From Crocodylus rhombifer (lineage: Eukaryota > Chordata > Crocodylia > Crocodylidae): a stretch of DNA of 64,000 bases. Under the pieces are notes generated by a model that searched no databases, was not told the DNA's origin, and saw only the letters and a list, made by a program, of their open reading frames with translations. This document shows positions 61,110 to 64,000 of the stretch, piece by piece; position 1 is the first letter of the stretch; every line of letters begins with the position of its first letter. The position numbers and the translations under genes were made by a program. The stretch is from assembly GCA_038503035.1 (NCBI GenBank), contig JAVSML010019006.1, positions 19,358-83,357 on the forward strand, in the 5' to 3' direction.

Positions 61110-61253
61110 GGGTTGCATAAATTCAAGAAGAGGTTGAACGAACACCTGTCTGGGGTCGTGTGATCCCAGTGCGTGCTCCTGCCAGTGGCGGGGCGTTAGA
61201 CTAGATGATCTGTTCAGGTCCCTTCTGACCCCAAACTACTATGAAACTATGAA
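61110..61253 (+). mobile_element. CR1 LINE 3' tail
   Basis: It runs 'ggggttgcataaattcaagaagaggttgaacgaacacctgtctggggtcg', then 'gcgttagactagatgatctgttcaggtcccttctgacccc', and ends 'ctactatgaaactatgaa'. It lies 233 bp before the last ST3GAL3 exon and is the same tail type as at 25680-25992. Confidence 0.88.
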
Positions 61254-61485
61254 ACCCCTGTGGAGTGGAGAGATTAGCAGGAACCTGTTGCAATGAGTCA
61301 TGATGCTTCACTGTCTTAGCACTGCTTGAATAAAAATTCTGCTGCCTCTCCCAGGCCCGTGGTGTTAAAGCTCGGGTGGAGCAGGAATCAAGGGGCAGGT
61401 GCACCTGCACCCCTGGATCTGCCCCTGCCGGTGCGTGTCGGGGTGGGGGACAGCCGCTGACTGCTTGTCTCTGGTTCCCTTCCAG

Positions 61486-61575
61486 TCCTGGACGCACAAC
61501 ATCCAGCGGGAGAAGGAGTTCCTGCGGAAGCTGGTGAAGGCCCGTGTCATCACCGACCTCACCAGCGGGATCTGA
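61486..61575 (+). CDS. ST3GAL3: ST3GAL3 terminal coding exon (human residues 347-375) and stop codon
   Basis: The exon reads SWTHNIQREKEFLRKLVKAR then VITDLTSGI, followed by TGA at 61573-61575. It contains sialylmotif VS as His-x4-Glu (HNIQRE); this histidine (human His350) is needed for catalysis. Asp370, the position altered in a human intellectual-disability allele, is present. The acceptor 'ggttcccttccag' joins in phase 0 to the exon ending at 48136. The only difference from human in these 29 residues is S to T near the end (DLSSGI to DLTSGI). The stop lies at exactly the human position, so the protein length is conserved. Confidence 0.98.
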   Translation, partial: SWTHNIQREKEFLRKLVKARVITDLTSGI

Positions 61576-63250
61576 GCTGCCGCGGCCACTGCGTAGAAGG
61601 GAGGAGACGAGTCGCCGCAGCGCCGGGAGCAGATCGCAGGGCAGCCCCCACGGGGTCCCAGGAAACAGCGACACAGGCGGGTGCTCCGGGCGGATTCTCT
61701 GGATTGCACGCCAACACTGCACCCACCGTGCCCAGCCCGGGGGCTGCCGGCGGGAGCCAGGGGTGCGTCTGCGAGGGCAGCCCTCGAACTCAGCACCGCA
61801 GACGGGACGTCTGCATCTGGAAATGCATGGCGAGGACTCCAGAGGGTCTGTGAGCCAGACAACTCGTGCCAAATCCAGCGGCGCTGCCCAGGTAGCAGCA
61901 CTGAATGTACCAAGTATTATTTCCTCCCCCCCACAAAACAAAAACAAAAAAAACTGCTGCTGAATCACATGACAAGTGGAGCCGGACTGTGCTCTGTCTG
62001 CCTGGGGGGCTTCCCGTCGGACCCAGACTGGACTCTTGGTGCTGCTACAGTTGAAGGGGACGCGGGGAGATCCTGGGTGGAGCTGAGCAGACTAGCTTGT
62101 CTGCGCTCCCCTTGCTCCCCACGTGTCCCGCCGTGTTGCCACAGCTGCCCGCTCGGGCCTGGCTCTGCTCTGGCCTGCCCAGCGGCCAGGCCTCCCCCGC
62201 CCCAGCTGCGTCATTGCGCTGCAGGGCTGCCAGTGGCTGTGGCATGGGGGCAGGGACTGCGGGCAGCCTGGATCTCAGCCTCTCGGAGCGGCGTGGTGCT
62301 TTGGCTGTGCAGGGGGTAATTTATTTTTGCAAGCGAGTCCACCATAGCGCTGAGCTGCAGCTTTGCTACGTGTCCAGGGCAAATGCCACAGACCTGGGCT
62401 TGTGTAGTCCCCTCCACCCCCAGCTCATCCCCTGTCTGCCTCCACAATGTTGGCTGAGGTGGGGTCTGCTGGGGGGCGGTTGGGAACCTCGGCATGTCCT
62501 CATCCCTTGCCTAGGCAGACAGCTTGCCTTGTCTCCATGCCATGTGGCCTGAGGTGGGGGCAGGCGAGTTGTGCCTCGTGTCCCCCAGTGTCCTGGGAGG
62601 TGAGTCCAGCCGCGGGGAGCTGTCCTGGGAAGGGGTGCTCGGAGCAGAGCCCCTGACAGCTGCCCCTGCCCCAGCCCCAGCCCCGCTCGTCCCCCTCCTT
62701 CCCCCCGGGGTTGGGGCCAAGTGTGCAGTCAGCTGCACAACTAGGAGCAAACCCTACGAGTGCCTCAAGGTACAGCCAGGGGTGTCTCAGGTGGGTGTGA
62801 CAGCCCCCCAGGGCCGAGCCAGGCCGTGTCCAGCCTGCGGGGACCTTCCCCTTCCAGTCCCGAGGAACCAGAAGAGCTAGAAACCCCCGTCCTCCCCCAG
62901 ACCCTGTAGGGCTGCCCGGCCCGGTGGAGCAGGCATCTGGGCCTGTCTGCCTTCCCCTACGAGCAGCCCCTCGCCTGCCCCTTCCCTTCCCCAGCGCGTC
63001 CCCGGGGGCAGAGCAGGCAACCCCTGCCCCGGCCCGACGCACATACTGGCTCAGATGGGCAGAGCTTGCCAGGAGCAGCCCCTCTGCTGGCGGCAGGGCT
63101 GGGGCTGGGGCTGGGGCTGTGCTTCCCTCCCCTCCATGGCCGGGGCTTGACCTGAACGTGGAGGGCAACTGCGCAGCACCTTGCCAAGGCCGGTGGGGAC
63201 TTCAGTCCTCAGCCCCCGAGACCCCGATGGGGCAGCACGGGCTCCGGGAG
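61576..63250 (+). other. ST3GAL3: ST3GAL3 3' UTR, end not resolved
   Basis: The sequence downstream of the TGA is GC-rich and contains no AATAAA or ATTAAA hexamer up to the window end. An A-rich stretch (61926-61951) interrupted by C is genomic, not a poly(A) site marker. The cleavage site may therefore lie beyond 64000 or use a variant signal. No repeat was recognised. A GGGGCT run lies at 63096-63119. The boundary at 63250 is arbitrary, set where CpG density rises. Confidence 0.5.
63096..63119. repeat. (GGGGCT)4 hexanucleotide repeat
   Basis: Four units of CTGGGG or GGGGCT occur in tandem in GC-rich DNA. Confidence 0.9.
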
Positions 63251-64000
63251 TGAGCAGTCTCCAGGGCTGGTGCCCGGGACAGGGATGGGCCAGCCACTGA
63301 CCCCTGCCCAGGGCAGGCGGCTGAGGTGCCCGGCTTCCCTGTTGCGGTGCCGGCTGGCTCCCGGGGCGGCAGACGCAGGCGGCTGGGGTCACCAAGCGCC
63401 CCGCGGGCTCACCCGGCTTCTTGGCTCCATGCAGCTGCCCACACCCTGCACCACCACCCTCCCGGAGCCCGGTGCCCACGCCAGCAAGGCTCTGCCCCAC
63501 CGGCCTCCCAGGGGTCCGGCCCACAGCCCTGGGCCATGCGGGCAGGAGCGGGCTCCAGGAGGGCAGCCGCTGCCTGGAGCAGGCGGCCTGTCTCGACGAG
63601 CCCGTGCCCTGGCGCTGCCGCGGCTTGTCCGGACCCCTGGGCAGAGCTCGCTGCTGTCCGGGCTGGGACCTTGGCCCCAGGGTGCCCGGGGCTGTGGGCC
63701 CGCCCTGCCCGCGACCCAGTGCGGGGCAGGGTGCTGCGGGGTGCAGGAGCCTGAGGCCGAGCCGTGGGCCGGGCGGGGAGCGGCTCCCGGGCGCCCAGCT
63801 CCTGCCCTGCGCCCCCGCCCCGCCCAGGGCGCCGGGATCCCCTGCTGAGGTCGGGCTGCCGGCGCGGGCGGGGGCGGCCCCCGGGCACGCGGAGGGGTTT
63901 TAAGTAGTTTTAGTTTCTATTTTTTTAAGCCCCCCGGGAAGGGGGCACGAGCGCCCGTGCCCGGCTCGTGTCCTGTCGTCCCGGGAGCAAGCGTCGTGTC
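63250..64000. other. CpG-rich, GC-rich segment (possible CpG island)
   Basis: CpG dinucleotides are frequent, especially at 63590-63900 ('gccggcgcgggcgggggcggcccccgggcacgcgg'), unlike the CpG-poor introns. It could be the distal ST3GAL3 3' UTR, a CpG island 3' of the gene, or the start of a neighbouring locus (in mammals ARTN follows ST3GAL3). Open frames on both strands (for example 63270-63848 +) do not resemble artemin or any family I know. The AT-rich strip 63897-63928 ends the densest part. Confidence 0.55.

Larger units (their letters stand above)
48137..61485 (+). other. ST3GAL3: ST3GAL3 last intron, 13,349 bp, phase 0
   Basis: The intron runs from gtagga to 'ctggttcccttccag'. Recognised contents are CR1 tails at 48360-48481 (+), about 51850-52080 (reverse), 60713-60862 (reverse) and 61110-61253 (+), plus a CCTGC microsatellite near 58548-58568. 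A weak MIR-like patch occurs near 49145-49250 ('tccctggctctgatgctgg...tcggtgcctcagtttcc'). I saw no gene or clear repeat in 48490-51850, 52085-58545 or 58570-60710. Long open frames there (for example 50249-50872, 52974-53597 and 57441-58106) lack any recognisable domain. Confidence 0.85.

Noticed and set aside
61327..61334. AATAAA poly(A) signal ('gaataaaa')
   Set aside because: It lies before the last coding exon, inside the last intron, so it cannot end the full-length transcript.
61201..61968. 255-codon open frame on the minus strand across the last ST3GAL3 exon
   Set aside because: It is the shadow of a conserved, GC-rich exon and CR1 tail on the + strand. It has no recognisable domain.
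63270..63903. Open frames as artemin (ARTN), the expected downstream neighbour
   Set aside because: No cysteine-knot spacing or GDNF-family motif is visible in any frame.
1..64000. CRISPR arrays, tRNA or rRNA genes, bacterial operons
   Set aside because: None are present. The window is vertebrate intronic DNA.

Overview
This is vertebrate nuclear DNA holding the 3' half of one protein-coding gene on the + strand: ST3GAL3, the Golgi CMP-sialic acid:galactoside alpha-2,3-sialyltransferase of family GT29. Six coding exons were found, at 1347-1410, 9271-9366, 15319-15505, 39052-39198, 47990-48136 and 61486-61575. All have consensus AG/GT borders and compatible phases. Spliced, they give 243 residues matching human residues 133-375 with no insertion or deletion, ending in an in-frame TGA. 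The N-terminal exons (membrane anchor and stem) lie upstream of the window.

The repeats point to a reptile, most likely a crocodilian. There are many CR1/L3 LINE 3' ends with the typical 'ggctggaagggacct' head or 'ctatgaaactatga' tail, several short hAT elements with 8-bp target duplications, a Penelope-like inverted repeat and a MIR-type SINE. No L1 or Alu was seen. A turtle cannot be excluded from sequence reading alone.

Layout: 1-1346, end of an intron with a clean hAT copy; 1411-9270, intron with two tandem CR1/L3 pieces, an older CR1 remnant, a 476-bp hAT and a MIR; 9367-15318, intron with a pentamer repeat, CR1 debris, a Penelope-like inverted repeat with a degenerate hammerhead-like core, and a C-rich minisatellite inside a terminal-repeat element; 15506-39051, the 23.5-kb intron with the densest repeats; 39199-47989 and 48137-61485, introns with sparser repeats; 61576 onward, 3' UTR running into GC- and CpG-rich DNA. 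I saw no second gene. Most open frames outside the six exons are chance frames in GC-rich intron or LINE remnants.

I found no convincing new biological system. The most unusual signal is the hammerhead-like fold at 11371-11400 (minus strand) in the Penelope-like repeat. Boundaries of degraded repeats are approximate because they were judged by eye.
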